From assembly GCA_045577925.1 (NCBI GenBank), contig JAZNJH010000019.1, positions 1-33,000 of the forward strand: DNA of 33,000 nt, given 5' to 3'. The notes beneath the pieces are model-generated. The model saw nothing but the letters and a program-made list of their open reading frames with translations. It was not told where the DNA came from and ran no database searches. How positions within the stretch are numbered: the stretch's first letter is position 1; every line of letters begins with the position of its first letter. Positions 1 to 7,403 of the stretch are shown piece after piece. Made by a program: the position numbers and the translations under genes. Origin of the DNA: UBA4717 sp045577925. Its GTDB lineage: Bacteria > Bacillota > Clostridia > Oscillospirales > CAG-272.

Positions 1-1067
1 ATGCTCGCCTTGTTACCCAGCTCTTCGGTGATAAGATGTACATCTCCAACGCAACAGGTTGTTCTTCTATCTGGGGCGGCTCGGCACCTGCTACACCGTA
101 CACTGTAAACCGTGAAAGCGGACGTGGTCCCGCATGGGCAAACTCGCTCTTCGAGGATAATGCTGAGCACGGTCTCGGTATGGCTCTCGGTCAGTCTGCT
201 ATCCGCAACAAGCTCATCGCTAAGGTTGAGGAAATGGCTAAGTCTGACAAGGCAAGCGACGCATTCAAGGCAGCAGCTGAAGAATACCTCGCAACAAAGG
301 ATGACGGTAAGGCGAACGAAGGTGCAACAAAGGCACTCGTTGCAGAGCTTGAAAAGGCAGCTGCAGAGGGTTGTCCCGCTGCTCCCGCTATCCTTGCTGA
401 AAAGGATTACCTCTCCAAGAAGTCGGTATGGATCTTCGGCGGTGACGGCTGGGCATATGATATCGGTTTCGGCGGTCTTGACCACGTACTCGCTTCGGGT
501 GAAGACGTAAACATCATGGTATGCGATACAGAAGTTTACTCCAACACGGGCGGTCAGGCTTCCAAGGCTTCAAATCTCGGTCAGGTTGCACAGTTCGCAG
601 CTGCAGGTAAGGCTATCGGCAAGAAGAACCTTGCTGAAATAGCAATGTCCTACGGTTACGTATACGTTGCTCAGGTTGCTATGGGTGCTGATATGAACCA
701 GCTCCTCAAGGCGCTCACAGAAGCTGAAGCATACCACGGTCCTTCGATCATCATCGGCTATGCTCCTTGCGAAATGCACGGTATAGCTAAGGGCGGTATG
801 CAGAACTGCCAGGCTGAAATGAAGAAGGCAGTTGATGCAGGATACTGGAACCTCTTCCGTTACAATCCTACACTCGAAAGTGGCAAGCTCATAATCGATT
901 CCAAGGATCCTACAGCTGATTACAAGGAATTCATTTCTAACGAAGCACGTTACTCACGTCTCGCTAAGTCCTTCCCTGAAAGAGCAGAAGAGCTCTTTGC
1001 AAAGGCTGAAGAAGCAGCAAAGGCAAGACACGAAAGACTCGTTAAGATGGGCGAGCTTTACAAATAA
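1..1067 (+). CDS. nifJ: Pyruvate:ferredoxin (flavodoxin) oxidoreductase, C-terminal part (5' end outside window)
   Basis: Oxidatively decarboxylates pyruvate to acetyl-CoA with reduction of ferredoxin; cytoplasmic, central to anaerobic energy metabolism. The frame is open from nt 3 (ARLVTQLFGDKMYISNATG) with no stop, so the gene begins upstream and the ATG at 36 is internal. Visible are TGCSSIWGG, whose Cys ligates the proximal 4Fe-4S cluster in this family, the thiamine diphosphate motif GDGWAYDIGFGGLDHV, the signature YSNTGGQASKAS, and YAPCEMHG with the last cluster Cys. About 354 residues are present, matching the thiamine-binding domain VI and C-terminal tail of the roughly 1180-residue single-chain enzyme. 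Codon use is biased to ctc, aag and ggt, as expected for a highly expressed gene. A hairpin and a strong terminator follow. The family is certain; symbol nifJ or por is a convention. Confidence 0.96.
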   Translation, partial: ARLVTQLFGDKMYISNATGCSSIWGGSAPATPYTVNRESGRGPAWANSLFEDNAEHGLGMALGQSAIRNKLIAKVEEMAKSDKASDAFKAAAEEYLATKDDGKANEGATKALVAELEKAAAEGCPAAPAILAEKDYLSKKSVWIFGGDGWAYDIGFGGLDHVLASGEDVNIMVCDTEVYSNTGGQASKASNLGQVAQFAAAGKAIGKKNLAEIAMSYGYVYVAQVAMGADMNQLLKALTEAEAYHGPSIIIGYAPCEMHGIAKGGMQNCQAEMKKAVDAGYWNLFRYNPTLESGKLIIDSKDPTADYKEFISNEARYSRLAKSFPERAEELFAKAEEAAKARHERLVKMGELYK

Positions 1068-1071
1068 GATA

Positions 1072-1094
1072 AAACGGGAAAAATCTCCCCGTTT
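1072..1094 (+). terminator. Weak hairpin just after the PFOR stop
   Basis: AAACGGG (1072-1078) pairs with CCCGTTT (1088-1094) around a 9-nt loop, 5 nt past the stop codon. No T-tract follows directly, so it is more likely a 3' end-stabilising hairpin than the main terminator. Confidence 0.45.
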
Positions 1095-1143
1095 GCTATA
1101 AGTTTTCATCTTTACTGATGAAAAAATCGCGCATACTTAAAAC

Positions 1144-1178
1144 AGAGCCTCCGCAAAAGCGGAGGCTCTTAATTTTTA
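1144..1178 (+). terminator. Strong intrinsic terminator of the PFOR gene
   Basis: Perfect 11-bp GC-rich stem AGAGCCTCCGC (1144-1154) / GCGGAGGCTCT (1159-1169) with an AAAA loop, followed by TAATTTTT. This is a textbook Rho-independent terminator for the gene that ends at 1067. Confidence 0.9.
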
Positions 1179-1228
1179 GTCCCAATTCGGCAATGTGTTC
1201 CCGCTGTCTGTGCACATGCAAATTTGCC

Positions 1229-1304
1229 GTAGGGCGGGGGCTTGCTCCCGCCGTTTCGTGCAATTTCGGCTGTTTCAGGCGGCGGGACCAAGGCCCCGCC
1301 CTAC
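1229..1304. repeat. GC-rich 76-bp imperfect palindrome (dispersed repeat type)
   Basis: GTAGGGCGGGG (1229-1239) is the exact reverse complement of CCCCGCCCTAC (1294-1304). The next block, CTTGCTCCCGCCG (1241-1253), matches CGGCGGGACCAAG (1280-1292) in reverse complement with one mismatch. The whole is a long two-part stem around a 26-nt AT-richer loop. GC content is far above the surroundings. This type of GTAGGGCGGGG...CCCCGCCCTAC element resembles dispersed extragenic palindromes of gut Clostridia. It has no ORF of its own; reading frames through it are incidental. Confidence 0.75.
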
Positions 1305-1398
1305 AAAACAGAGCTTACTTCTGTGTAGGAACACAAAAGGTGATTGGGAGAATTTTTAAAACCATTTTTACAATGCGATTATGGCAGAGGGCGAATAA

Positions 1399-1490
1399 AG
1401 TCGATCCAAGCTTAAGCTACGCGTGCTCCTTCCACCGCAATCGCGGTCCCCCTCCCTCCCGGAGGGAGGCATGTCAGGGTGCAGTTTAAT
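1399..1490. repeat. Second small extragenic repeat with palindromic cores
   Basis: Contains ACCGC-AATC-GCGGT (1434-1447) and CCTCCCTCC-C-GGAGGGAGG (1451-1469), preceded by an AAGCTTAAGCTACGCG segment. The pairing cores and the abrupt shift to C/G-rich sequence resemble the short non-coding repeats scattered between genes in gut Clostridia. Its boundaries are estimated. Together with the palindrome at 1229-1304 and the terminator it fills the 466-bp gap between genes, in which I see no credible coding sequence. Confidence 0.5.
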
Positions 1491-1533
1491 CGAAAGCGAT
1501 AATTGTAATGGATAGTTTTACGGGAGATTTTAT

Positions 1534-1863
1534 ATGAGAGAGATAGTATTGTCGGCGCTGATATTAGCGCTTGCGGCAACAATGGTAACGGGAATATGCA
1601 CAAAGGCTGATATAATGGGAGCGTGGGAGTCGCAGAGCAGCGTGATTGAATTTTACCCTGCAGGCAAATGCCGTATAGACAACAGAAATGCGCTTTACAG
1701 GCTTGCAGGGGAGAATAGAGTTAAAATATATCAAAACGGCAAGAGCTATGATTATTTTTATATGATATCGTTTGATGATGAAACTATGCAGTTTGGAGAG
1801 AAAAGCTACTTAAGAATAAGTCAGTCGGGTGTTGAAAGGTCGATGATGGCACTTTTTGAATAA
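1534..1863 (+). CDS. Small exported protein of unknown function
   Basis: A 109-residue protein preceded by GGGAG seven nt before the ATG. Residues 1-22 form a hydrophobic signal sequence (REIVLSALILALAATMVTG), and the following ICTKAD could hold a cleavage site; the Cys at 22 is not in a convincing lipobox. The mature part begins IMGAWESQSSVIEFYPAGKC and is rich in short beta-strand-like segments. That resembles the small GxW-E...F-G lipocalin-like or DUF5640-like domains of clostridial secreted proteins, but I cannot assign a family firmly. It lies alone behind a repeat region and its last 43 bp overlap the convergent M23 peptidase gene. Confidence 0.6.
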   Translation: MREIVLSALILALAATMVTGICTKADIMGAWESQSSVIEFYPAGKCRIDNRNALYRLAGENRVKIYQNGKSYDYFYMISFDDETMQFGEKSYLRISQSGVERSMMALFE

Positions 1864-2849
1864 TGCTCGCCCGACTTTTTGTCGTAGGCTACCTCCGCCT
1901 TGTTTTTTGAGAGAAAATTTGTAAACTCGTACATATCAAGCCAGATCTGATTCCAGCCTTCCTTCTGAGATTTGTCGAATATTATCTGCATTCCGAAATG
2001 AAGATGGGGCACGTTTATATTGTTCGTGTCTTCCTTGGAGCTGTATCCCGTCATGCCGAGGTATCCGATAACGTCACCCGCATTTACAATTTTTCCCTCA
2101 TACATGTCAGCGGCATACGGGTGCCCCTTTCTCAGGTGCGCGTAGTAATAATAACGTTTTGAATCAAATGACCGCACTCCTATTCTCCAACCGCCAAAGC
2201 GGTTCCAGCCGAGCGCTTCAACGATGCCTGACTCAACGGCTACAACAGGTGTGCCGACCGAGCCCATCATATCGTGCCCAAGATGTACGCGCTTGTATCC
2301 AAAGCTTCGGGCGGCGCCGAAATCGTCGTAGTGATTATAGTAGTATCCTGCGGCGATTGGCGAAAAGAGCTTGAGGCCGTATCTTTTTTCATAGTAGAGG
2401 CCGTTTTCTTCATAATCGCAGGGGACTGCATAATCGCCAACGAGTCCGCCGAGTACGGCGCCGTATGCTTCTATGTAGTAGTTGTAGGTTTTAAGATTTG
2501 CGGCGATGTCTTCGGGCTTTTCGCCCGATTTCAGCTTTTCGCATATTTTATCCATGTCGGCTTTTTTGTAATTTTTAAAGCTGCCGCCGTATTTTGTTGC
2601 AAGCAGAGAGAGCAGGGTGACGGCATCTGTGTGAACTGTGCTGTCTTTGCTTTCTACATCATATTTTACCGCGTCTGTGAGCGCTTGCGAGCTTATATCA
2701 AAGTCTATCCATTTTATGTATTTAGTGCCGTCTGCCGAGGTTTCGGTGCTTTTGAGATGCACGTTGTACGTGATCTGCTGTATGAGAAAGAGAAGTGAGA
2801 GCGCACACAAATATACAGACTGAAGTGTGCGGCGGCGAAACAGATTCAT
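1821..2849 (-). CDS. M23-family (LytM-like) zinc metallopeptidase, membrane-anchored
   Basis: Peptidoglycan endopeptidase acting outside the membrane. I place the start at the ATG at 2849-2847, preceded by GGAGGTAAGC, giving 342 residues. The frame extends upstream to 2996, but without a comparable ribosome binding site, and that would bury the signal anchor. Residues about 8-27 form one membrane segment after NLFRRR. The catalytic domain carries HLGHD (His189, Asp193), YAHL (His238) and PHLHFG (His282, His284), which supply the zinc ligands and catalytic His of active M23 enzymes. The middle region (LLSLLATKYGG...YSYYIEAYGAVLGG-like) is typical of a clostridial M23 subgroup. It converges on the small exported protein and diverges from nusB. 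The exact cell-wall role is unknown. Confidence 0.88.
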   Translation of the reverse strand: MNLFRRRTLQSVYLCALSLLFLIQQITYNVHLKSTETSADGTKYIKWIDFDISSQALTDAVKYDVESKDSTVHTDAVTLLSLLATKYGGSFKNYKKADMDKICEKLKSGEKPEDIAANLKTYNYYIEAYGAVLGGLVGDYAVPCDYEENGLYYEKRYGLKLFSPIAAGYYYNHYDDFGAARSFGYKRVHLGHDMMGSVGTPVVAVESGIVEALGWNRFGGWRIGVRSFDSKRYYYYAHLRKGHPYAADMYEGKIVNAGDVIGYLGMTGYSSKEDTNNINVPHLHFGMQIIFDKSQKEGWNQIWLDMYEFTNFLSKNKAEVAYDKKSGEHYSKSAIIDLSTPD

Positions 2850-3025
2850 GCTTACCTCCGTGGTAGTTATATAATAGTTATGTATGCTCACACTTGTGCT
2901 AAAAGACAGGGTGTACTTGCCCCAAAATGAAAACAATTTGTAAATTTTACTTTTGATCAAATCGTTTTTATGCATCTTTTTATGCATATTATTCATGAAT
3001 TTGCTTGTAATATTCGATATAACCC

Positions 3026-3053
3026 TTGCAATTATATAAATTTATGATATAAT
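3026..3053 (+). promoter_or_regulatory. Sigma-A type promoter for the nusB operon
   Basis: TTGCAA (3026-3031), a 16-bp spacer and TATAAT (3048-3053). A second TATAAT lies at 3064-3069. Transcription starting near 3060 would leave almost no leader for an ATG at 3068, which supports a later nusB start. Confidence 0.7.
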
Positions 3054-3124
3054 ATTATTATCATATAATGGGTAAGTGTAACAATAAACGGACAAAGCAC
3101 AAAACGAAAGGCATGGCAAACATT

Positions 3125-3541
3125 ATGAACAGACACGAAGCAAGAGAAGCAGCACTCGGACTTGTTTTTGAAAAATCATTTCAGGCATCAGAGGATGCAG
3201 GCAAGCTTTACGACATAGCAATAGTTGAAAGAGAGCTTGAAGAGGACGATTACGTGCGCCGCGTAATTAACGGCGTATTTGATAACCTTGAAGAAATAGA
3301 CAAACTCATAGAGGGCGCGGCAAAGGGCTGGAAGATAGAGCGTATGCCGGGCGTGTCACTTGCGCTTATGCGAATTTGCACATATGAGATGCTATATGAA
3401 AAGGATATACCTGTAAACGTATCTCTCAACGAGGCGGTTGAGCTTGCCAAGAAGTTTGATTCTGACGATGCTCCTGCATTTATTAACGGAGTGCTTAATA
3501 AAATTTCAAAGAGCATTGACGTGAAAAAAGACGCAGAATAA
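3125..3541 (+). CDS. nusB: Transcription antitermination factor NusB
   Basis: Binds boxA RNA with NusE (S10) in the rRNA antitermination complex. Start chosen at 3125 (MNRHEAREAALGLVFEKSFQ, 138 residues), which matches the family's usual N-terminus. Starts at 3068 and 3113 are in frame but the first overlaps promoter-like TATAAT and the second has AAAGG only 1 nt away. Typical features are the Arg-rich N-terminus, DYVRRVINGVFDNLEEID, and the C-terminal ALMRICTYEMLY...PVNVSLNEAVELAKKF...FINGVLNKI block. It is the first gene of the long + strand run. The more usual Clostridial neighbour upstream (asp23 family) is not here. Confidence 0.93.
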   Translation: MNRHEAREAALGLVFEKSFQASEDAGKLYDIAIVERELEEDDYVRRVINGVFDNLEEIDKLIEGAAKGWKIERMPGVSLALMRICTYEMLYEKDIPVNVSLNEAVELAKKFDSDDAPAFINGVLNKISKSIDVKKDAE

Positions 3542-3567
3542 GAAAGCTTTAAGAGGACTTAAAAACG

Positions 3568-4536
3568 ATGAAAGAAGTTAAGCGTGTGTCAATTGGCTTT
3601 GATACAAGCAACTATACGACCTCGGCGGCTGTATTTGATATTGACAGATCAGAGATTATAGCTAACTTAAAGCTACCCCTGCCCGTTGCAAGCGGCGCGA
3701 GAGGGCTCAGGCAAAGCGATGCGCTTTTTTCGCACATAAAGAATCTGCCTGAGATATGTGAGAAGCTAAAAGAGTATTATAGCTACGGTGAGCTTTGCGC
3801 AGTCGGGTACTCGGCTTATCCGAGGGATATAGAGGGTTCATACATGCCCTGCTTTCTTGCAGGGGTGAGCGCGGCATCTGCTCTTGCATCTGGAGGTGCG
3901 CCCGAATATGCGTTTTCGCATCAGGCGGGGCATATCATGGCGGCTCTCTGGCATAGCGGCAGACGTGAGCTTATTAAAAATGATTTCCTCGCATTCCACG
4001 TTTCGGGCGGAACAACAGAGGTCTTATACGTAAAGCCCGATAAAGACGGGTTTGACATAAAGCTTATAGGCGAGAGCGAGGATATAAATGCAGGTCAGCT
4101 TGTAGACAGAGTCGGCGTTATGCTCGGGCTTGATTTTCCCTGCGGACGTGAGCTTGAGAAGCTGGCTGCAGGGTTTGATAATAAAAACAAAAAATGCTCT
4201 ATATTGCAAAAGGTCACGGTGCGTGGAATATCATGTAATATGTCGGGTGCTGAAAACAAGGCGTCTGCGGCGTTTGCGGGGGGAACCTCAAAGAGCGAGA
4301 TCGCTTTTTTCGTGCTTGATTTTATAGCAAGAGTGCTTGATAAAATGACGGTCTCTGCAAAAGAAAAATACGGTGAGCTTCCCATTCTATATGCAGGCGG
4401 CGTTATGAGTAATAATTATATAAAAGAGTATCTTGCCAAAAGACACGACGTGGCGTTTGCACCGCCTGAGTATTCATCGGATAATGCGTGCGGCACGGCA
4501 ATACTTGCCGCAAGAAAATATATTTCCCAAAATTAA
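3568..4536 (+). CDS. Kae1/TsaD-like (peptidase M22 family) protein, paralogue-type
   Basis: An ASKHA-fold protein related to TsaD, which makes t6A in tRNA. Visible are the N-terminal phosphate motif FDTSNYTTSAAVF (11-23), the metal-binding HxxxH as SHQAGH (His118, His122), HVSGGTTEVLYV (144-155), a degenerate INAGQLVDRVGVMLGLDFP (canonical TsaD is closer to DxAGEAFDKVARLLG), YAGGVMSNN near 277, and PPEYSSDNACG with the late Asp. The insert ARGLRQSDALFSHIKNLP replaces the more regular TsaD segment. Length 322 residues. This subgroup sits beside nusB and xseA in several Clostridia and is annotated as O-sialoglycoprotein endopeptidase or Kae1-like; I infer it is not the principal TsaD. The substrate is unknown. 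Confidence 0.8.
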   Translation: MKEVKRVSIGFDTSNYTTSAAVFDIDRSEIIANLKLPLPVASGARGLRQSDALFSHIKNLPEICEKLKEYYSYGELCAVGYSAYPRDIEGSYMPCFLAGVSAASALASGGAPEYAFSHQAGHIMAALWHSGRRELIKNDFLAFHVSGGTTEVLYVKPDKDGFDIKLIGESEDINAGQLVDRVGVMLGLDFPCGRELEKLAAGFDNKNKKCSILQKVTVRGISCNMSGAENKASAAFAGGTSKSEIAFFVLDFIARVLDKMTVSAKEKYGELPILYAGGVMSNNYIKEYLAKRHDVAFAPPEYSSDNACGTAILAARKYISQN

Positions 4537-4554
4537 CAAAAAGGAGGCAGGCTT

Positions 4555-5790
4555 ATGGAGAGAGAAAAGAATATACTCACGGTAACTCAGCTTAACGAAT
4601 ATGTGAAAATGCTTCTTGATAAAAATCAGATGCTTGCCTCGGTATATATCAAGGGTGAGATATCAAACTTTGTAAATCACAGAACGGGGCACTTTTATTT
4701 CACCCTCAAGGACGAGGGTGGCACGCTCAGAGCCGTTATGTTCAAGGGCTCAAACTCAAAGCTTAAATTCCTGCCCGAAAACGGCATGAAGGTTATAGTG
4801 CACGGGCGTGTTTCGGGCTTTGTTAAAAGCGGAGACTATCAGCTTTATGCCGACGATATGGAGCCTGACGGTATCGGCAGCTTGTATATACAGTATGAGC
4901 AGCTTAAAAAGAAACTTGAGTCAGAAGGACTTTTCGATATATCGAGAAAGAAGAGACTTCCCAAAATTCCTTCAAGGGTTGGTATCATAACATCTCCGAC
5001 GGGCGCGGCGGTACGAGATATGATAAACGTTACGGGAAGAAGATTCCCGTTTGCAAAAATAATACTTTATCCCTCGCTTGTTCAGGGTGAGGGAGCGCCT
5101 GCTCAGCTTATACGGGCGCTTGAATATTTAAATTCCACAAACGGCGCCGACGTTATTATAATAGGGCGCGGCGGCGGCTCGATCGAGGACCTGTGGGCAT
5201 TTAACGACGAAGCTCTTGCGCGTGCAGTTGCCGCAAGCAAGATACCCGTTATTTCGGCGGTAGGTCATGAAACCGATTTCACGATATGTGATTTTGCAGC
5301 AGACATGAGAGCTCCGACACCCTCGGCGGCGGCAGAAATTGCGGTACCCGATACAGCGGAGCTTAAAAGAAAGTTTTCGAACGTCGTTTCGAGAATGGAG
5401 CTTTCGCTGACAAAGAAGGCAGAAGCCGCAAGGCGCAGGCTTGAGGGCGCGGCAAAAAGCAGGGTATTATCAAATCCGAAATATTTGGTTGAAGATAAAA
5501 GAATGTTACTTCTGAATTCTTCTCAGAAGCTTGACAATTCATTTTTTATAAGCTTTGAAAAGAAAAAGCAGGAGTTTGCGCTGAAAACGGCAAGGCTTGA
5601 GGCATTAAATCCTATGTCGGTAATATCCAGAGGATACTCGGCAGTATTTCTTGGCGACGGAACGCTTGTTAAGAGTGTTAGCCAGGTCAAGTGCGGAGAT
5701 GCGTTTGCATTTAAAACGGCAGACGGCGAGGTTGACGCGCTTGTAACGGGTGTTAATAAAAGTGAAAATGCGAAAGGAAAAAGGAAATGA
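4555..5790 (+). CDS. xseA: Exodeoxyribonuclease VII large subunit
   Basis: Catalytic subunit of the XseA-XseB nuclease that degrades single-stranded DNA to oligonucleotides. AGGAGG lies 7 nt before the ATG. An OB fold covers residues about 8-103 (VYIKGEISNF...GHFYFTLKD). The catalytic domain shows GIITSPTGAAVRD (143-155), GRGGGSIEDLW (204-214), GHETDFT (237-243) and APTPSAAAE (253-261). A long helical region follows (about 265-350), then the C-terminal LNPMSVISRGYS segment. Length 411 residues, slightly short of the 440-460 usual in other bacteria. The stop overlaps the xseB start by 4 bp (ATGA), consistent with coupled translation. Confidence 0.97.
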   Translation: MEREKNILTVTQLNEYVKMLLDKNQMLASVYIKGEISNFVNHRTGHFYFTLKDEGGTLRAVMFKGSNSKLKFLPENGMKVIVHGRVSGFVKSGDYQLYADDMEPDGIGSLYIQYEQLKKKLESEGLFDISRKKRLPKIPSRVGIITSPTGAAVRDMINVTGRRFPFAKIILYPSLVQGEGAPAQLIRALEYLNSTNGADVIIIGRGGGSIEDLWAFNDEALARAVAASKIPVISAVGHETDFTICDFAADMRAPTPSAAAEIAVPDTAELKRKFSNVVSRMELSLTKKAEAARRRLEGAAKSRVLSNPKYLVEDKRMLLLNSSQKLDNSFFISFEKKKQEFALKTARLEALNPMSVISRGYSAVFLGDGTLVKSVSQVKCGDAFAFKTADGEVDALVTGVNKSENAKGKRK

Positions 5791-6023
5791 GCGAAAAGAA
5801 ATTATCCTTTGAAGCGGCACTTCAAAGACTTGAAGAAATAGTAGGACTTTTAGACAGCGCTGATGCGCCGCTTGATAAGTCGCTTGAGCTTTTTGAAGAG
5901 GGCGCAGGTCTTGTGAAGCTTTGCTCGTCGATGCTTGATAACGTAGAGCAGAGAGTTAAGGTTCTCACGCGCGGCCAGGACGGTACCATGGAGGAAAAGG
6001 ACTTAGGTCCCATTGGAGAATGA
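5787..6023 (+). CDS. xseB: Exodeoxyribonuclease VII small subunit
   Basis: Small helical partner of XseA. 78 residues, the usual size, with the family pattern LSFEAALQRLEEIVGLLDS followed by PLDKSLELFEEGAGLVKLC. Start overlaps the end of xseA in ATGA, and its own end overlaps ispA in the same way, so the three genes are translationally coupled. Confidence 0.96.
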   Translation: MSEKKLSFEAALQRLEEIVGLLDSADAPLDKSLELFEEGAGLVKLCSSMLDNVEQRVKVLTRGQDGTMEEKDLGPIGE

Positions 6024-6907
6024 TGTCATTTAATATAGAAGACCTCCTTGAAAATTGCGCTACTGAATTTGAAAGGTATTTTGAAAAGTACTTCAGTCAC
6101 TGCGATGAAGATTTAAAAAAAGTAACGCACGCGATGCGATACAGTGCAATGAGCGGAGGTAAGAGAATACGCCCGTTTATTGTGCTTAAGATCTGCGAGA
6201 TACTTGGCGGTAAAGCAGAGACGGCTATGCCTCTGGCATGTGCGCTTGAATGCGTGCACACCTATTCGCTGATACACGACGATCTGCCATGTATGGATAA
6301 CGACGATTTCAGACGCGGCAGACCAACCTGCCATAAGGTATACGGTGAGGAGTTTGCGCTTCTTGCGGGAGATGCGCTTCTGACTTACGCTTTTGAAATA
6401 ATAGCAGATGCAAAGTTGCTTGATGAGAAAGCAAGGCTTGAGGCTGTAAAGCTACTTGCAAATAATGCAGGCGTTCTTGGAATGGTTGGCGGTCAGACGA
6501 TAGATCTTGAAAGCGAGGGCAAAGAAATAAGTCTTGAAAAGCTTTTAAAGCTGCACTCGCTTAAGACGGGCGCGCTTATAAGATGCGCGGCAGAGCTTGG
6601 AGCTCTTGCGGCAGGCGCTGATGACGGTGCCCGCGAAGACGTGTTTAAGTATGCAGAAAAAATAGGCCTTGCTTTTCAGATAGCCGACGATATACTCGAC
6701 GTTACGGCAGATGAGAAGGAACTAGGAAAGCCCGTCGGAAGCGATGCTCATAACAAGAAGGTTACCTTTATGACGTTCATGAGCTTTGACGAAGCGAAAG
6801 AATATGCCGCTGTTCTTGCGAAGGAAGCCAAGAAGCATATAGGTAAATACGATAAAGAAGAAATTTTGTGCGAGCTTGCAGATTATATCGTTAACAGAAG
6901 AAAATAA
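6020..6907 (+). CDS. ispA: Polyprenyl (farnesyl/geranylgeranyl) diphosphate synthase
   Basis: Condenses isopentenyl diphosphate with allylic diphosphates to make the C15/C20 isoprenoid precursor of undecaprenyl phosphate and quinones. Visible are GGKRIRP (46-52), the first Asp-rich motif DDLPCMDNDDFRRGRP (87-102), GGQ (157-159), LKTGALI (181-187), and the second Asp-rich motif FQIADDILD (219-227) followed by GKPVGSD. 295 residues is typical for short-chain bacterial enzymes. The first two codons are both ATG, so the start may be 6020 or 6023. The dxs gene that often follows in this operon is absent; a divergent-PAP2 gene follows instead. Confidence 0.95.
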   Translation: MMSFNIEDLLENCATEFERYFEKYFSHCDEDLKKVTHAMRYSAMSGGKRIRPFIVLKICEILGGKAETAMPLACALECVHTYSLIHDDLPCMDNDDFRRGRPTCHKVYGEEFALLAGDALLTYAFEIIADAKLLDEKARLEAVKLLANNAGVLGMVGGQTIDLESEGKEISLEKLLKLHSLKTGALIRCAAELGALAAGADDGAREDVFKYAEKIGLAFQIADDILDVTADEKELGKPVGSDAHNKKVTFMTFMSFDEAKEYAAVLAKEAKKHIGKYDKEEILCELADYIVNRRK

Positions 6908-6936
6908 CAAAGCCTTATAAATAAAAGGAAATTTTA

Positions 6937-7386
6937 ATGGAATATATAAAAGAGTTAGTGGCAAACAAAGCACTTATCGCCGCGCTCGCGGCGTGGTTTA
7001 CGGCGCAGTTTATAAAAATAATCATAAATCTTATACAGGAAAAAAAGCTTGATTTCGGTCTTATAATGTCCTCAGGCGGAATGCCGAGCTCTCACTCGGC
7101 AACGGTTTGCGCGCTGTGCGTTGCCGTGGCAAGAATATACTCTCTTTCATCTGAGCTTTTCGCCATAGCCGTTGTATTTGCGTTTATTGTAATGTACGAT
7201 GCGGCAGGGGTCAGACGTGCGGCAGGTGAGCAGGCGAAGGTACTAAACAGGATCGTCGAGGATCTTGCCAAGGGAAAGACCGAGTATATGGAGAAAAACC
7301 TCAAGGAGCTTATAGGCCATACACCGTTTCAGGTGATTGTCGGGGCAATGCTTGGCATGTTTATAGGATTCATTCTTCCCGTTTAA
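6937..7386 (+). CDS. Divergent PAP2 family membrane protein (YuiD/DUF212 type)
   Basis: A 149-residue integral membrane protein with AAGG-type ribosome binding site. The family signature GGMPSSHSATVCAL (residues about 47-60) is complete, with the Ser-His pair characteristic of acid-phosphatase-like (PAP2) active sites. Hydrophobic segments are at about 12-32, 54-73, 76-92 and 128-148. The VMYDAAGVRRAAGEQAKVLN block is also typical. Homologues are presumed lipid or isoprenoid phosphatases, and the position right after ispA fits a role in isoprenoid-phosphate turnover. That role is inference. Confidence 0.88.
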   Translation: MEYIKELVANKALIAALAAWFTAQFIKIIINLIQEKKLDFGLIMSSGGMPSSHSATVCALCVAVARIYSLSSELFAIAVVFAFIVMYDAAGVRRAAGEQAKVLNRIVEDLAKGKTEYMEKNLKELIGHTPFQVIVGAMLGMFIGFILPV

Positions 7387-7403
7387 GACAAGGAGAAATA
7401 TTT

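Noticed and set aside
1118..1603. Two opposing ORFs (1118-1489 + and 1412-1603 -) in the gap after PFOR
   Set aside because: Both run through the terminator and palindromic repeats, lack a ribosome binding site and have repeat-derived composition.
2850..2996. Longer N-terminus for the M23 peptidase
   Set aside because: The internal ATG at 2849 has GGAGGTAAGC directly upstream and yields a proper membrane anchor; the extension looks like intergenic sequence with the ATGCAT repeats.
3068..3124. Longer nusB start at 3068
   Set aside because: Its ATG overlaps a TATAAT hexamer, has no ribosome binding site and adds a Lys-rich stretch not typical of NusB.
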